A DNA stretch of 64,000 nucleotides, taken from contig NZ_LNQV01000002.1 in assembly GCF_001515305.1 (NCBI RefSeq), positions 1 through 64,000 on the forward strand, read 5' to 3'. The position numbers and the translations under genes are program-made. Numbering within the stretch: the first letter of the stretch is position 1; each line of letters begins with the position of its first letter. The notes beneath the pieces were generated by a model. That model did not search any database. It saw nothing but the letters and a program-made list of their open reading frames with translations, and was not told where the DNA came from. The DNA is from Aquitalea pelogenes (GTDB lineage: Bacteria > Pseudomonadota > Gammaproteobacteria > Burkholderiales > Chromobacteriaceae). Shown here piece after piece: positions 38,494 to 48,333 of the stretch.

Positions 38494-38518
38494 TTAAGTT
38501 TAACTCTCTGAACAAGAA

Positions 38519-39607
38519 TTAGAACTTGTGCTGAACACCAACAGCAACGGTGTGCTCGTTAGAGTACTTGTTATCGCTGGTATCACGATAGGAGTTCTGA
38601 ACGAAGCCGTAGGAAGCGTAAGCAGTGGTACGCTTGCTCAGGGCATAGTCAGCACCCAGAACGTACTGGTTCAGGTGACCCTTGATGTCAGAACCGCCCT
38701 CAACCGAAGCGCCCCATACACGACCGTAGGAGAATTTCGGAGTGATTGCACCAAAGGTGTAACCCAGGGTCAGGCCAGCTTCTTTATGGGTAACAGCCGC
38801 AGAACCAACAGTGGTGGCACCAGCGAAGTTATTAGCAACAACGTCAGAAGACGCACCCAGCTTGGAATGGCCATAGTAAGCAGCAGCCAGGATGTTGTTG
38901 GCATTATAGCCACCTTCCAAACGCCAGTAGTTAGATGCCTTGTCAGTTGCAATAGCATTGGCAGTGCGAACGTAGCCAAAAGTACCGAAGTAGCCAGAAT
39001 TGGTATAAGTTGCACCAACACTCCACTCGTTCTTCTTGTTGTTTACGTTGGTCTCATCAACACCATACTGAACGGCACCGCTCAGGCCCGCAACGAACTC
39101 GGGGATATCATAACGAATCGAGTTGGCGTAACGAGTGTCCAGCTGGTTGATCGAGCTGTAAGACTGACCGTTAACACCCTGATTGCCATAAATCCATGCA
39201 TCCGGAGCACCAGCGTCGGAGTTCAGGAACGAGCTCAGTTTACCCAAACGAACTTTACCGAAAGCACCTTGCAAACCAACAAAGGAGTCACGGGATGCAA
39301 AAGTATTGCTACCACCGTTACCAGAAGTATTACCAGAAGTGCCGTCAATGTTCAGGCTCTGTTCAACTTGCCAGATAGCCTTCAGACCGTTACCCAGATC
39401 TTCGTTGCCCTTGAAACCGATCAGAGAACCGGTGTCATCGATGCGGGTAATGGACTTCAGCTTGCCGGTGTTGCTGGCAGAGGAGTTCGCAGCATAGGTC
39501 TTGCTGCTTTCCATGTCGGCTTCGATGGTGCCGTAAATGGTTACATCAGCCATTGCGTGAGCTACCGGCAGAGCGGCCAGAGCCAGGGCGATCAGCTTCT
39601 TGTTCAT
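38519..39607 (-). CDS. Gram-negative general porin (Neisseria type)
   Basis: 362 residues. An outer-membrane beta-barrel diffusion channel. The signal peptide MNKKLIALALAALPVAHAMA is cleaved before DVTIYGTIEADMESS, the standard mature start of betaproteobacterial porins. The L3-type segment (FASRDSFVGLQGAFGKVRLGK) and a C-terminal aromatic residue (Phe in GVQHKF), required for BAM assembly, are present. The gene has its own promoter and terminator. Ion selectivity cannot be judged from sequence. Confidence 0.94.
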   Translation of the reverse strand: MNKKLIALALAALPVAHAMADVTIYGTIEADMESSKTYAANSSASNTGKLKSITRIDDTGSLIGFKGNEDLGNGLKAIWQVEQSLNIDGTSGNTSGNGGSNTFASRDSFVGLQGAFGKVRLGKLSSFLNSDAGAPDAWIYGNQGVNGQSYSSINQLDTRYANSIRYDIPEFVAGLSGAVQYGVDETNVNNKKNEWSVGATYTNSGYFGTFGYVRTANAIATDKASNYWRLEGGYNANNILAAAYYGHSKLGASSDVVANNFAGATTVGSAAVTHKEAGLTLGYTFGAITPKFSYGRVWGASVEGGSDIKGHLNQYVLGADYALSKRTTAYASYGFVQNSYRDTSDNKYSNEHTVAVGVQHKF

Positions 39608-39946
39608 CGCTAATTCCTTTCGAAGTCAGTTAATGTAGTCCTGTTAGATTGCCTTGCCAGCGCAAGCACCCGGACATTTTTTCACCGCCGATTGATCGGC
39701 TGGTTGCTGGCTGAAATATAAAACGCCCGTTGCAAAAATACAAAACATCGCAGCGAAACCATGGTGACAGCCAGAAACACCCAACCCACAACAAAACAAC
39801 AAGTCTTTGTTTTTATTGATATTTACTGAAAATTGTCGCTTCAAATCGGTAAAACCAAAAAAACAACAACCCCAGCAAAGTGTTGCAAAAATGCTAATAA
39901 TGGATTGTTTTTTGCATGCCCACCAACCACCTGACAACGCCCTATC
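39608..39946. other. Porin-photolyase intergenic region
   Basis: 339 bases, AT-rich toward the photolyase side. It contains the porin promoter (39715-39743). I see no further gene, RNA or strong hairpin. The photolyase ATG at 39947 has no striking ribosome site. Confidence 0.5.
39715..39743 (-). promoter_or_regulatory. Probable porin promoter
   Basis: On the minus strand, -35 TTGTAT (39743-39738), 17-base spacer, -10 TATATT (39720-39715). The predicted message has a leader of about 100 bases before the ATG at 39607, long enough for sRNA control, as is common for porins (inference). Confidence 0.6.
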
Positions 39947-41344
39947 ATGTCCAATACCAACATATTCTGGTTCCGCCGCGACCTGAGGCTGGATGACAAT
40001 GCAGCGCTGTACCATGCACTGAAAGCTGGCAAACCCGTCCGCTGCCTGTTTGTTTTCGACCATGAAATTCTGGATGAACTTGCTGCCGATGACCGACGGA
40101 TCGACTTCATCTGGCAGTCAGTTGCCGAGCTACGACAGGAGCTGAATCGCATAGGCAGCGATTTGCATGTGACACAAGGGCGAGCCAGTGATCTTGTTCC
40201 GGAACTGGCGCAACAGTGGCAGGCAGATTCTGTATTTGCCAACCGTGACTACGAACCTGCAGCACGCGTACGTGATCAGCACGTCGCTGAGCAGTTAGCA
40301 CAACAGGGGCGTCAACTGCAGTTGTTCAAGGATCAGGTCATCTTTGAAACAGATGAGATTCTCACCACCACGGGACGCCCCTACACGGTATTCACACCTT
40401 ATAAGAATGCATGGCTGAAAAAACTGGATAGCTTTTACATGCAGGCCTATCCGACTCAGCAGTATCTGCAGTACCTGGACCGATGGAGCTCCGCCCCGAC
40501 ACCATCGCTGGAACAACTGGGGTTTAAGTCCGGCCTTGCCAGTTTGAAAGGTGGCAGTCATGCGGCAGAGCAGCTGTTTGCCGACTTTTGTCAGCGCATC
40601 ACTCACTACAAGATATGGCGTGACTATCCGGCAACCAAAGGGGTGTCCTATCTTTCCACCCACTTGCGCTTCGGTACTATTTCCCTGAGAAAGCTGGTTC
40701 AGTTTGCCTGCCTGCAAGGCGGCGAAGGGGCGGACTGCTGGCTGGGCGAGTTGATCTGGCGTGATTTCTATCAGCAGCTGATTTGGCACTTTCCCATTGC
40801 TGCCGGACACAGTTTCAAGGAAGAGTATCGTCAGCTTGCATTTGAGAATCGTGAAGAGTGGCTGATTGCATGGCAGGAGGGACGTACAGGCTATCCGATC
40901 GTAGATGCGGCAATGCGTCAACTGAACCAGAGCGGCTACATGCATAACCGCTTACGCATGATTACAGCCAGTTTTCTGGTCAAGGATTTGCTGATTGACT
41001 GGCGCAAGGGGGAAGCGTACTTCGCCGCCAAGCTACTCGACTTCGACCTGGCAGCCAACAATGGTGGCTGGCAGTGGGCAGCGTCGACAGGCTGCGATGC
41101 ACAGCCCTATTTCAGGATATTCAATCCGGTCACCCAGTCCGCCAAGTTTGATCCTGATGGCAAGTTCATCCGTCGCTATGTACCCGAACTGGCCCAGTTC
41201 AACGACAAGGACATTCATGCTCCATGGCTGGCAAAAAATCCGCCCATGGGCTTTCAACTGGGCAGAGACTACCCTAAGCCACTGGTTGACCATGCGGAAC
41301 AGCGACAGAAGGCCTTGATGCTGTTTGGCAAAAACAAGGAATGA
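39947..41344 (+). CDS. phrB: Deoxyribodipyrimidine photolyase (CPD class I)
   Basis: 465 residues. It splits UV-induced cyclobutane pyrimidine dimers with blue light. The N-terminal antenna domain starts NIFWFRRDLRLDDNAAL. The C-terminal FAD domain has the signature WRDFYQQL, the GYPIVDAAMRQL segment, YMHNRLRMITASFLVKDLLIDWR and the NNGGWQWAASTGCDAQPYFRIFNP motif. Complete length and all signatures favour a functional photolyase over a cryptochrome. Confidence 0.95.
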   Translation: MSNTNIFWFRRDLRLDDNAALYHALKAGKPVRCLFVFDHEILDELAADDRRIDFIWQSVAELRQELNRIGSDLHVTQGRASDLVPELAQQWQADSVFANRDYEPAARVRDQHVAEQLAQQGRQLQLFKDQVIFETDEILTTTGRPYTVFTPYKNAWLKKLDSFYMQAYPTQQYLQYLDRWSSAPTPSLEQLGFKSGLASLKGGSHAAEQLFADFCQRITHYKIWRDYPATKGVSYLSTHLRFGTISLRKLVQFACLQGGEGADCWLGELIWRDFYQQLIWHFPIAAGHSFKEEYRQLAFENREEWLIAWQEGRTGYPIVDAAMRQLNQSGYMHNRLRMITASFLVKDLLIDWRKGEAYFAAKLLDFDLAANNGGWQWAASTGCDAQPYFRIFNPVTQSAKFDPDGKFIRRYVPELAQFNDKDIHAPWLAKNPPMGFQLGRDYPKPLVDHAEQRQKALMLFGKNKE

Positions 41345-41350
41345 CAATAG

Positions 41351-41380
41351 CAAAAGCGCCCATGTGGGCGCTTTGCTTTT
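41351..41380. terminator. Bidirectional terminator, phrB / comEA
   Basis: Stem AAAGCGCCC/GGGCGCTTT with an ATGT loop and T-rich tail, between convergent genes. Confidence 0.85.
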
Positions 41381-41400
41381 ACAACGACAGCTTCAGCAGC

Positions 41401-41736
41401 TCACTTTTTCGCCGGCGCAGCCTTGGCTGCTGGTGCAGCCGCCTTGGCAGGGGTTGCGGCCGCAGGAGCGGGAACAGTACTAGTCCCGGTGACACTGATG
41501 TCCTTCTTCAACTTTTCCAGTGTCTTGTCGCCGATACCGCTTACCTTCTTCAGGTCATCTACCGTCTTGAATGCACCATTCTTGGTGCGGTAATCGATAA
41601 TGGCTTTGGCCTTGACCGGGCCGATGCCATTGAGAGACTCAAGCTGCTGCTGGTTAGCCGTATTAATGTTGATAGCGGCCAGCGCAGAGGCGCAGATAAA
41701 AAACATACCAACAATCAGCGCAAACAGTTTTTTCAT
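41401..41736 (-). CDS. comEA: ComEA-family helix-hairpin-helix DNA-binding protein
   Basis: 111 residues. A signal peptide (MKKLFALIVGMFFICASALA) is followed by two helix-hairpin-helix motifs (LESLNGIGPVKAKAIIDYR and LKKVSGIGDKTLEKLKK). Periplasmic ComEA binds incoming DNA and ratchets it in during transformation. An Ala/Pro/Lys-rich tail of about 27 residues follows the HhH domain; its role is unknown. AAGGAG precedes the ATG. Confidence 0.9.
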   Translation of the reverse strand: MKKLFALIVGMFFICASALAAININTANQQQLESLNGIGPVKAKAIIDYRTKNGAFKTVDDLKKVSGIGDKTLEKLKKDISVTGTSTVPAPAAATPAKAAAPAAKAAPAKK

Positions 41737-41773
41737 GAAACGAGGCTCCTTACATTGATTGAAAACATTCCAG

Positions 41774-42595
41774 TCAATAACGATGCAACAGTAATTCCAG
41801 TACTACTTTGCTACCGATGTAAGCAAGCAACAAGGTCCCGAAGCCAGCCAGTGTCCAGCGTATCGCAATCTTCCCGCGCCATCCCTTGAAGTGTCGCCCC
41901 AAGAGCAAAGCAGCGAACAATAACCAGGAGATGACGGAAAAGACTGTCTTATGGCTCAGGGCAACTGCTTTGCCAAACACCTCTTCAGAAAAAACGATGC
42001 CGGTCAGCAGGGATACCGTCAGCAGCAGGAAGCCGATGCCGATGACCTGAAACATCATTTTTTCCAACGAGAGCAAAGGCGGAAGCTGTCGTACCAGCGA
42101 TAACCAACGCTTGTCGTGCAGGGCTTTCTCGAGGAACAACATCAATACGGCCAGCAACGCTGCAATGGCAAACAGACTGTAAGCCACAATCGATACCAAA
42201 ACATGCAGGGCGAAAGCCGGATTGCCAAGGTCATGGATGATGTGCTCACCCGGAAATACCAGTGAGAACACCAGTGTGAACACGGCCAATGGCATCATGA
42301 ACAACTGCAGGCCCTCTACCCGGTAGAAAAAGCCGCATGTCCAGTAAATCACCAGCATCATCCAGACCACAACCGACAGGGCACGCCCCACTCCCAAGGA
42401 AAACATCACGCCTTCCGACAAAGGAGACACTACCGCATAGGCATGCACTAACAGCAGGAAACCCAGCGCGGTATGCTCCAGTTTCGGGTTACGCGGCAAA
42501 CTGGCAACACCCTTCCAGTTACCGATGAAATGCCATGAGAGCCCGGCATAGGCCAGACTCAGCAGAATAGTCAGGGAAAAAAGAAACGCGGTCAT
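41774..42595 (-). CDS. CcsA/HemX-like cytochrome c assembly protein
   Basis: 273 residues from ATG 42595. Eight or so membrane helices of the cytochrome c assembly (CcsA/YpjD) type, including the VLVSIVAYSLFAIAALLAVL helix and the GIVFSEEVFGKAVALSHKTVFSVISW stretch, where His may bind heme. In Proteobacteria a gene of this type sits divergent from ffh, as here. The role is poorly defined; full heme-handling WWD motifs are not obvious. A TTG start at 42625 is possible. Confidence 0.8.
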   Translation of the reverse strand: MTAFLFSLTILLSLAYAGLSWHFIGNWKGVASLPRNPKLEHTALGFLLLVHAYAVVSPLSEGVMFSLGVGRALSVVVWMMLVIYWTCGFFYRVEGLQLFMMPLAVFTLVFSLVFPGEHIIHDLGNPAFALHVLVSIVAYSLFAIAALLAVLMLFLEKALHDKRWLSLVRQLPPLLSLEKMMFQVIGIGFLLLTVSLLTGIVFSEEVFGKAVALSHKTVFSVISWLLFAALLLGRHFKGWRGKIAIRWTLAGFGTLLLAYIGSKVVLELLLHRY

Positions 42596-42703
42596 GGTGT
42601 TAGCGCCATCATTTGCGGGCGTCAACCCGGCAGCTCGTGGTAAAATCGTAAGTTTGAAAGTCTACACCAACCTGTCCCTTGTTGGCAGACAGAAGGACTC
42701 AGC

Positions 42704-44059
42704 ATGTTAGACAACCTGACCAACCGCCTGTCCGGCGTCATCAAGAACCTGCGCGGCAATGCCCGCCTGACCGAAACCAACATCCAGGATGCACTGCGGG
42801 AAGTCCGCATGGCATTGTTGGAGGCCGACGTCGCACTTCCTGTTGTGAAGGCATTCATTTCCCAGATCAAGGAACGTGCTCTGGGCCAGGAAGTCATGGG
42901 CAGCCTGACACCGGGGCAAGCCCTGGTCGGCGTGGTCAACGAAGAACTTGTCAAATTGATGGGGGAGAAAAACGACGCCCTCAATCTGGCAGCTGTTCCA
43001 CCAGCCATTGTACTGATGGCTGGCCTGCAGGGTGCAGGTAAAACCACAACCGTTGGCAAGCTGGCCAAATTACTGAAAGAAACCCAGAAAAAGAAAGTTC
43101 TGGTGGTTTCCGCTGACGTTTATCGTCCAGCTGCGATCGAGCAGCTGAAATTGCTGGCAGAACAGGTAGGTGTCGAGTGGTTCCCCTCCGACGGCAATCA
43201 AAAGCCGGTGGATATCGCACGTGCCGCTGTTGATCATGCAAAGCGCCACTTTTTTGATGTACTGATGGTGGATACTGCCGGTCGCCTGGCCATTGACGAA
43301 GCGATGATGGCCGAGATCAAGGCGGTGCACGCCGCCATCAATCCGGTCGAAACGCTGTTTGTGGTGGATGCCATGCAAGGCCAGGATGCAGTCAATACTG
43401 CGCAGGCCTTTAATGAAGCCCTGCCGCTGACCGGCGTTATCCTGACCAAGATGGATGGTGACTCGCGCGGTGGTGCGGCGCTGTCCGTACGCCACATCAC
43501 GGGCAAACCGATCAAGTTTATTGGTGTTGGCGAAAAGGTAAGCGGGCTTGAAGCCTTCCACCCGGATCGTATCGCCAGCCGTATTCTGGGCATGGGTGAT
43601 GTGCTGTCCCTGATCGAAGAAGTCCAGAAGGGCATCGATCAGGATGAAGCTGCTGCCATGGCCAAGAAGCTCAAGTCTGGCAAGGGCTTTGACCTGGAAG
43701 ACTTCAAGGCACAGATGCAGCAGATGAAGAAAATGGGCGGCATGTCCAATCTGCTGGAGAAAATGCCTGGTCAGCTTGGTCAGATGGCCAAGGGCATTCA
43801 GGGTGCAGAAGCAGAAAAGTCGATGCGTCGCATTGAGGGCATCATCAATGCCATGACCATGGAAGAACGTCGCAAGCCCGAGTTGATCAAGGCCAGCCGC
43901 AAACGCCGCATTGCCGCAGGCTCCGGGGTGACGGTGCAAGAGGTCAACCGCCTGCTGAACCAGTTTGAGCAGACCCAGAAAATGATGAAGCAGTTTTCAG
44001 CCAAAGGCGGGCTGATGAAAATGATGCGCGGCATGAAAGGCATGATGCCGGGGATGTAA
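42704..44059 (+). CDS. ffh: Signal recognition particle protein Ffh
   Basis: 451 residues. It binds 4.5S RNA and signal sequences and delivers ribosomes to FtsY. N domain, then GTPase motifs GLQGAGKTTTVGK, DVYRPAAIEQL, DTAGRLAIDE and TKMDGDSRGGAAL, and a methionine-rich M domain ending GLMKMMRGMKGMMPGM. Full length and intact. Confidence 0.97.
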   Translation: MLDNLTNRLSGVIKNLRGNARLTETNIQDALREVRMALLEADVALPVVKAFISQIKERALGQEVMGSLTPGQALVGVVNEELVKLMGEKNDALNLAAVPPAIVLMAGLQGAGKTTTVGKLAKLLKETQKKKVLVVSADVYRPAAIEQLKLLAEQVGVEWFPSDGNQKPVDIARAAVDHAKRHFFDVLMVDTAGRLAIDEAMMAEIKAVHAAINPVETLFVVDAMQGQDAVNTAQAFNEALPLTGVILTKMDGDSRGGAALSVRHITGKPIKFIGVGEKVSGLEAFHPDRIASRILGMGDVLSLIEEVQKGIDQDEAAAMAKKLKSGKGFDLEDFKAQMQQMKKMGGMSNLLEKMPGQLGQMAKGIQGAEAEKSMRRIEGIINAMTMEERRKPELIKASRKRRIAAGSGVTVQEVNRLLNQFEQTQKMMKQFSAKGGLMKMMRGMKGMMPGM

Positions 44060-44088
44060 GCAAAACGGGTGCTCTGCACCCGTTTTGC
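44060..44088 (+). terminator. ffh terminator
   Basis: Stem GCAAAACGGGTGC/GCACCCGTTTTGC with a TCT loop directly after the stop codon. The stem is strong but the T-run after it is short, so some read-through into the ATP-grasp gene is possible. Confidence 0.75.
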
Positions 44089-44106
44089 TTGATGTGAAGG
44101 GAAATC

Positions 44107-45009
44107 ATGTTGTTTGATGTAGTGGTACTCACCAAGCACAGTCTGCTGGAACTGGATACCGATGACTGGTACTGCAAACAGGTCCATCACGAAGATGGTT
44201 TGGTGCTGGATGCCCTGACAAAGCAGGGTTTGCGTGTCGCACGCAAAGCGTGGGATGACCCGGATTTTGACTGGCAGCAAACGCGAAGCCTGCTGTTTCG
44301 GACCACCTGGGACTACTTTGACCGCTATGCAGAATTCCGTCCCTGGCTAAACAAGGTGGCCAAGCAGACCACCCTGTTTAATAGTGCAGCACTCATCGAC
44401 TGGAATATCGACAAGCATTACCTGCGCTTCATTGCAGAAAAAGGCATCAATGTCGTGAAGACCCACTACATTGAAAAGGGTGATAAGCGCACCCTGGCAC
44501 AATGCCTGGCGGAGAGTGGCTGGTCAGACGCCATTCTCAAGCCGGTTGTGTCAGGATCGGCACGGCATACTTACCGTCTTGCGCCTACGAATACACTGGC
44601 ACTGGAATGCACTTTTGCTGAACTGGTTCAACAGGAGGCACTGCTGTTACAGCCTTTCCAGCATGCCATCCTGACCGAAGGCGAGATATCGCTGATGGTG
44701 ATTGATGGTCAGTTCAGCCATGCCATCCGCAAGGTGCCAAAAACTGGCGACTTCCGGGTACAGGATGATCATGGCGGTAGTGTCCATCCGCACATGGCCA
44801 GCCTTGAAGAGCAGCGATTTGCCGAACAGGCGGTTGCCTGCGTTCCGTTTGATGTGCTTTATGCGCGTGTGGATATCGTGCGCGACAATGCCGGTCAGCT
44901 AGCCATCATGGAAGTCGAAATGATAGAACCGGAGCTTTTTTTCCGCTATCGGCCTGAAGCTGCCGATAGCTTGGCTAGCGGATTAGCACGCCGCCTGGCC
45001 GCGCTGTAA
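44107..45009 (+). CDS. ATP-grasp domain protein of unknown substrate
   Basis: 300 residues. The overall pattern (LLFRTTWDYFDRYAEFRPWL near residues 61-80, ILKPVVSGSARHTYR, the EGEISLMVIDGQFSHAIRKVP strand pair and the metal-binding VEMIEPELFF) is that of an ATP-grasp ligase related to glutathione synthetase, RimK and the cycloserine cyclo-ligase DcsG. Such enzymes form a peptide-like bond through an acyl phosphate. GAAGGGA precedes the ATG. Neighbours ffh and purB give no hint of the substrate. Confidence 0.78.
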   Translation: MLFDVVVLTKHSLLELDTDDWYCKQVHHEDGLVLDALTKQGLRVARKAWDDPDFDWQQTRSLLFRTTWDYFDRYAEFRPWLNKVAKQTTLFNSAALIDWNIDKHYLRFIAEKGINVVKTHYIEKGDKRTLAQCLAESGWSDAILKPVVSGSARHTYRLAPTNTLALECTFAELVQQEALLLQPFQHAILTEGEISLMVIDGQFSHAIRKVPKTGDFRVQDDHGGSVHPHMASLEEQRFAEQAVACVPFDVLYARVDIVRDNAGQLAIMEVEMIEPELFFRYRPEAADSLASGLARRLAAL

Positions 45010-45031
45010 AAATAGATTTGTTTTGTACTGA

Positions 45032-46447
<1,416 letters not shown>

Positions 46448-46467
46448 TCATCCCTGACCAGCCAAGC

Positions 46468-46496
46468 AAACCGCCTTCGATAAAGGCGGTTTTTTA
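46468..46496 (+). terminator. purB terminator
   Basis: Stem AAACCGCCTT/AAGGCGGTTT with a CGATA loop and T-run. Confidence 0.92.
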
Positions 46497-46533
46497 TTGC
46501 ATATCGCCTTAGGCATGAATCAGAAAAAGAAAT

Positions 46534-46559
46534 GGGCCCTCTTCCAAAGAAGACGGCCC
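46534..46559. other. Imperfect hairpin downstream of the tRNA terminator
   Basis: Arms GGGCCCTCTTC and GAAGACGGCCC (one mismatch) around a CAAA loop; the minus strand continues with a T-rich tract. It may be a back-up terminator of the tRNA transcript. The rest of 46497-46630 shows no gene. Confidence 0.4.
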
Positions 46560-46630
46560 GAAAATATGACTCGAGGGAATACGTTCCTGAACAGCAAACT
46601 GAACGTAATGGTGTGCTTGCGCACATACAA

Positions 46631-46660
46631 GAAAAGACCACTCTTGAGAGTGGTCTTTTC
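46631..46660 (-). terminator. Terminator of the initiator tRNA gene
   Basis: Stem AAAAGACCACTC/GAGTGGTCTTTT, 10 bases after the tRNA CCA end on the minus strand. Confidence 0.9.
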
Positions 46661-46669
46661 TTGAAAACT

Positions 46670-46746
<77 letters not shown>

Positions 46747-46758
46747 TCAGAGAAATGA

Positions 46759-46787
46759 ATAGTACCTGTTATTTCTCGAAGCGTCAA
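46759..46787 (-). promoter_or_regulatory. Promoter of the initiator tRNA gene
   Basis: On the minus strand, -35 TTGACG (46787-46782), 17-base spacer, -10 TACTAT (46764-46759). The tRNA 5' end lies 12 bases after the -10. Confidence 0.88.
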
Positions 46788-46798
46788 GCTTTCGTCCG

Positions 46799-46829
46799 AA
46801 AAAAGCAAACGCCTGCGAATGCAGGCGTT
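46799..46829 (-). terminator. dsbA terminator
   Basis: Stem AACGCCTGC/GCAGGCGTT with a GAAT loop, followed on the minus strand by a short T-run (GCTTTTTTC), 17 bases after the dsbA stop. It also separates dsbA from the tRNA promoter. Confidence 0.88.
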
Positions 46830-46845
46830 GCCATCAGGACATGCA

Positions 46846-47463
46846 TTACTTGATATTGCTTTCTGCCTTGGCTTTGGCAATGACGTCATTAAGCACTTCG
46901 ATCAGACGCTCCGGAGCAGCCGGTGACAGCGCATACTTGCCATTCACGACAATGGTAGGCGTTCCTTCGATGTTGTAGGCGCGAGTGATCTGGCTGGCGC
47001 GTGCAACCTGACTGTTGATACCGAAGGAGTTATAGGTTTGCATGAACTTGGCCAGGTTCACACCAGGCTGTTTCTTCAGCCAGTCATTCAGCACCGAAGG
47101 ATCGGCCAGGTTGATTTTCTGCTGCATGACGGCGTCGAACACCGGCGCATTCAGCTTCTCCATGTATCCCGTGACATTCAGCGTGGCAAACAGGCGGGCA
47201 AAACCCTCCATCGGCTTTTGCCAAACAATCTGCTCGCGACGGAAATCAACATAGGCCGGCTTTTTCTTTTCCCAGGCGGTGATCAGCGGGTCCAGATGAA
47301 AACAATGGATGCAGGTGTAGGAGAAAAACTCGATCACCTCAACCTTTTTGGGATTAGCCACCGGCTGCTGCTTGGCCATCAGCACATAATCCTTGCCCAG
47401 CTCGGAAGCAGCATTGGCAAAACCACTGACCAGCAGCAAGGTCATCAACAACCATTTTTTCAT
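46846..47463 (-). CDS. dsbA: Thiol:disulfide interchange protein DsbA
   Basis: 205 residues. Signal peptide to about residue 19, then a periplasmic thioredoxin-fold oxidase that forms disulfides in exported proteins. The active site is Cys51-Ile-His-Cys54 in FFSYTCIHCFHLDP; the cis-proline loop is EGTPTIVVNG. CIHC differs from the CPHC of E. coli. GAGGAC precedes the ATG. It follows the SPOR protein gene by 27 bases. Confidence 0.95.
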   Translation of the reverse strand: MKKWLLMTLLLVSGFANAASELGKDYVLMAKQQPVANPKKVEVIEFFSYTCIHCFHLDPLITAWEKKKPAYVDFRREQIVWQKPMEGFARLFATLNVTGYMEKLNAPVFDAVMQQKINLADPSVLNDWLKKQPGVNLAKFMQTYNSFGINSQVARASQITRAYNIEGTPTIVVNGKYALSPAAPERLIEVLNDVIAKAKAESNIK

Positions 47464-47490
47464 TTTTTGTCCTCTAGACGTTTATTTGAA

Positions 47491-48261
47491 TCACTCTGCC
47501 TTGACGACGGCAGCATTGATACCATCCTGCTTCAACTGGGCACGCAGGCGATCGATATCTTCAGGCTTGCTCAATGGGCCGATACGGACACGATGGACCA
47601 TGCCCTTGTCAGGAATCGAAACAGACTGGATTTTGGCCTCAACACCCAGCAAGGCAAGCTTGGCCTTGAGGTTGTCAGCTTCATTTTCATTCTGAAAGGA
47701 ACCCAGTTGCAGGAAGACCTTTTTGGCTGGTGCAGCAGCAGAAGGTTCCCGGTCTTTACCTGCGGCCTTGCCATCGGCAGGGACTGCATCCACCTGACCG
47801 GGCAGGATTTTGTAGAAGTCAAAACGCTGTTCATCCTTGGCCGTAGTGGCCGGAGACGTAGCCGGTTTATTCTTGGCACTTGCCGCAGGAGCCGTATTTG
47901 TTGCCGCAGGCTGCTCTGCGGGCATCGGTGGCGGTGCCGGCTGTTCGACTTTCACTGGAGCCGACGCAGCAGGTGCTGGCTGATTGGCTTGTACATCGGC
48001 AATCTTGGTACCCGGTTCCAGAAGTTCTGTCGATGGTGCCGAGCTTGCAGCAGAACCGCCCTTGCGATCCAGCTTCTCCAGATTGGAAAATGGCGTTGCA
48101 GAACGATTCAGATACATGGCGAGGCCCACTGCAACAGCAACGCCCACGATCAGGCCGATGACTATGCCCGCTACCAGCCCCCCGCCTCCACTCTTGCGGC
48201 CAGGACGTCCTCGCCCAGAGGTGCTGGAACGAGAGGAATTCTTCACATCACGATTTGCCAT
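47491..48261 (-). CDS. SPOR-domain membrane protein (FtsN-like)
   Basis: 256 residues. A basic cytoplasmic N-terminus rich in Arg, Ser and Gly, one membrane helix (about 29-51), a long Pro/Ala-rich periplasmic linker and a C-terminal SPOR domain (KVFLQLGSFQNENEADNLKAK to LRAQLKQDGINA). SPOR domains bind denuded septal peptidoglycan, so a role in division is likely. FtsN is the closest named analogue, but the linker gives no direct homology. Confidence 0.88.
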   Translation of the reverse strand: MANRDVKNSSRSSTSGRGRPGRKSGGGGLVAGIVIGLIVGVAVAVGLAMYLNRSATPFSNLEKLDRKGGSAASSAPSTELLEPGTKIADVQANQPAPAASAPVKVEQPAPPPMPAEQPAATNTAPAASAKNKPATSPATTAKDEQRFDFYKILPGQVDAVPADGKAAGKDREPSAAAPAKKVFLQLGSFQNENEADNLKAKLALLGVEAKIQSVSIPDKGMVHRVRIGPLSKPEDIDRLRAQLKQDGINAAVVKAE

Positions 48262-48333
48262 GTACTACTACCATTTCCATACAATCAATCGGTACATTAT
48301 CTATTAAAACCAGACGAAAATATATTTACCGCA

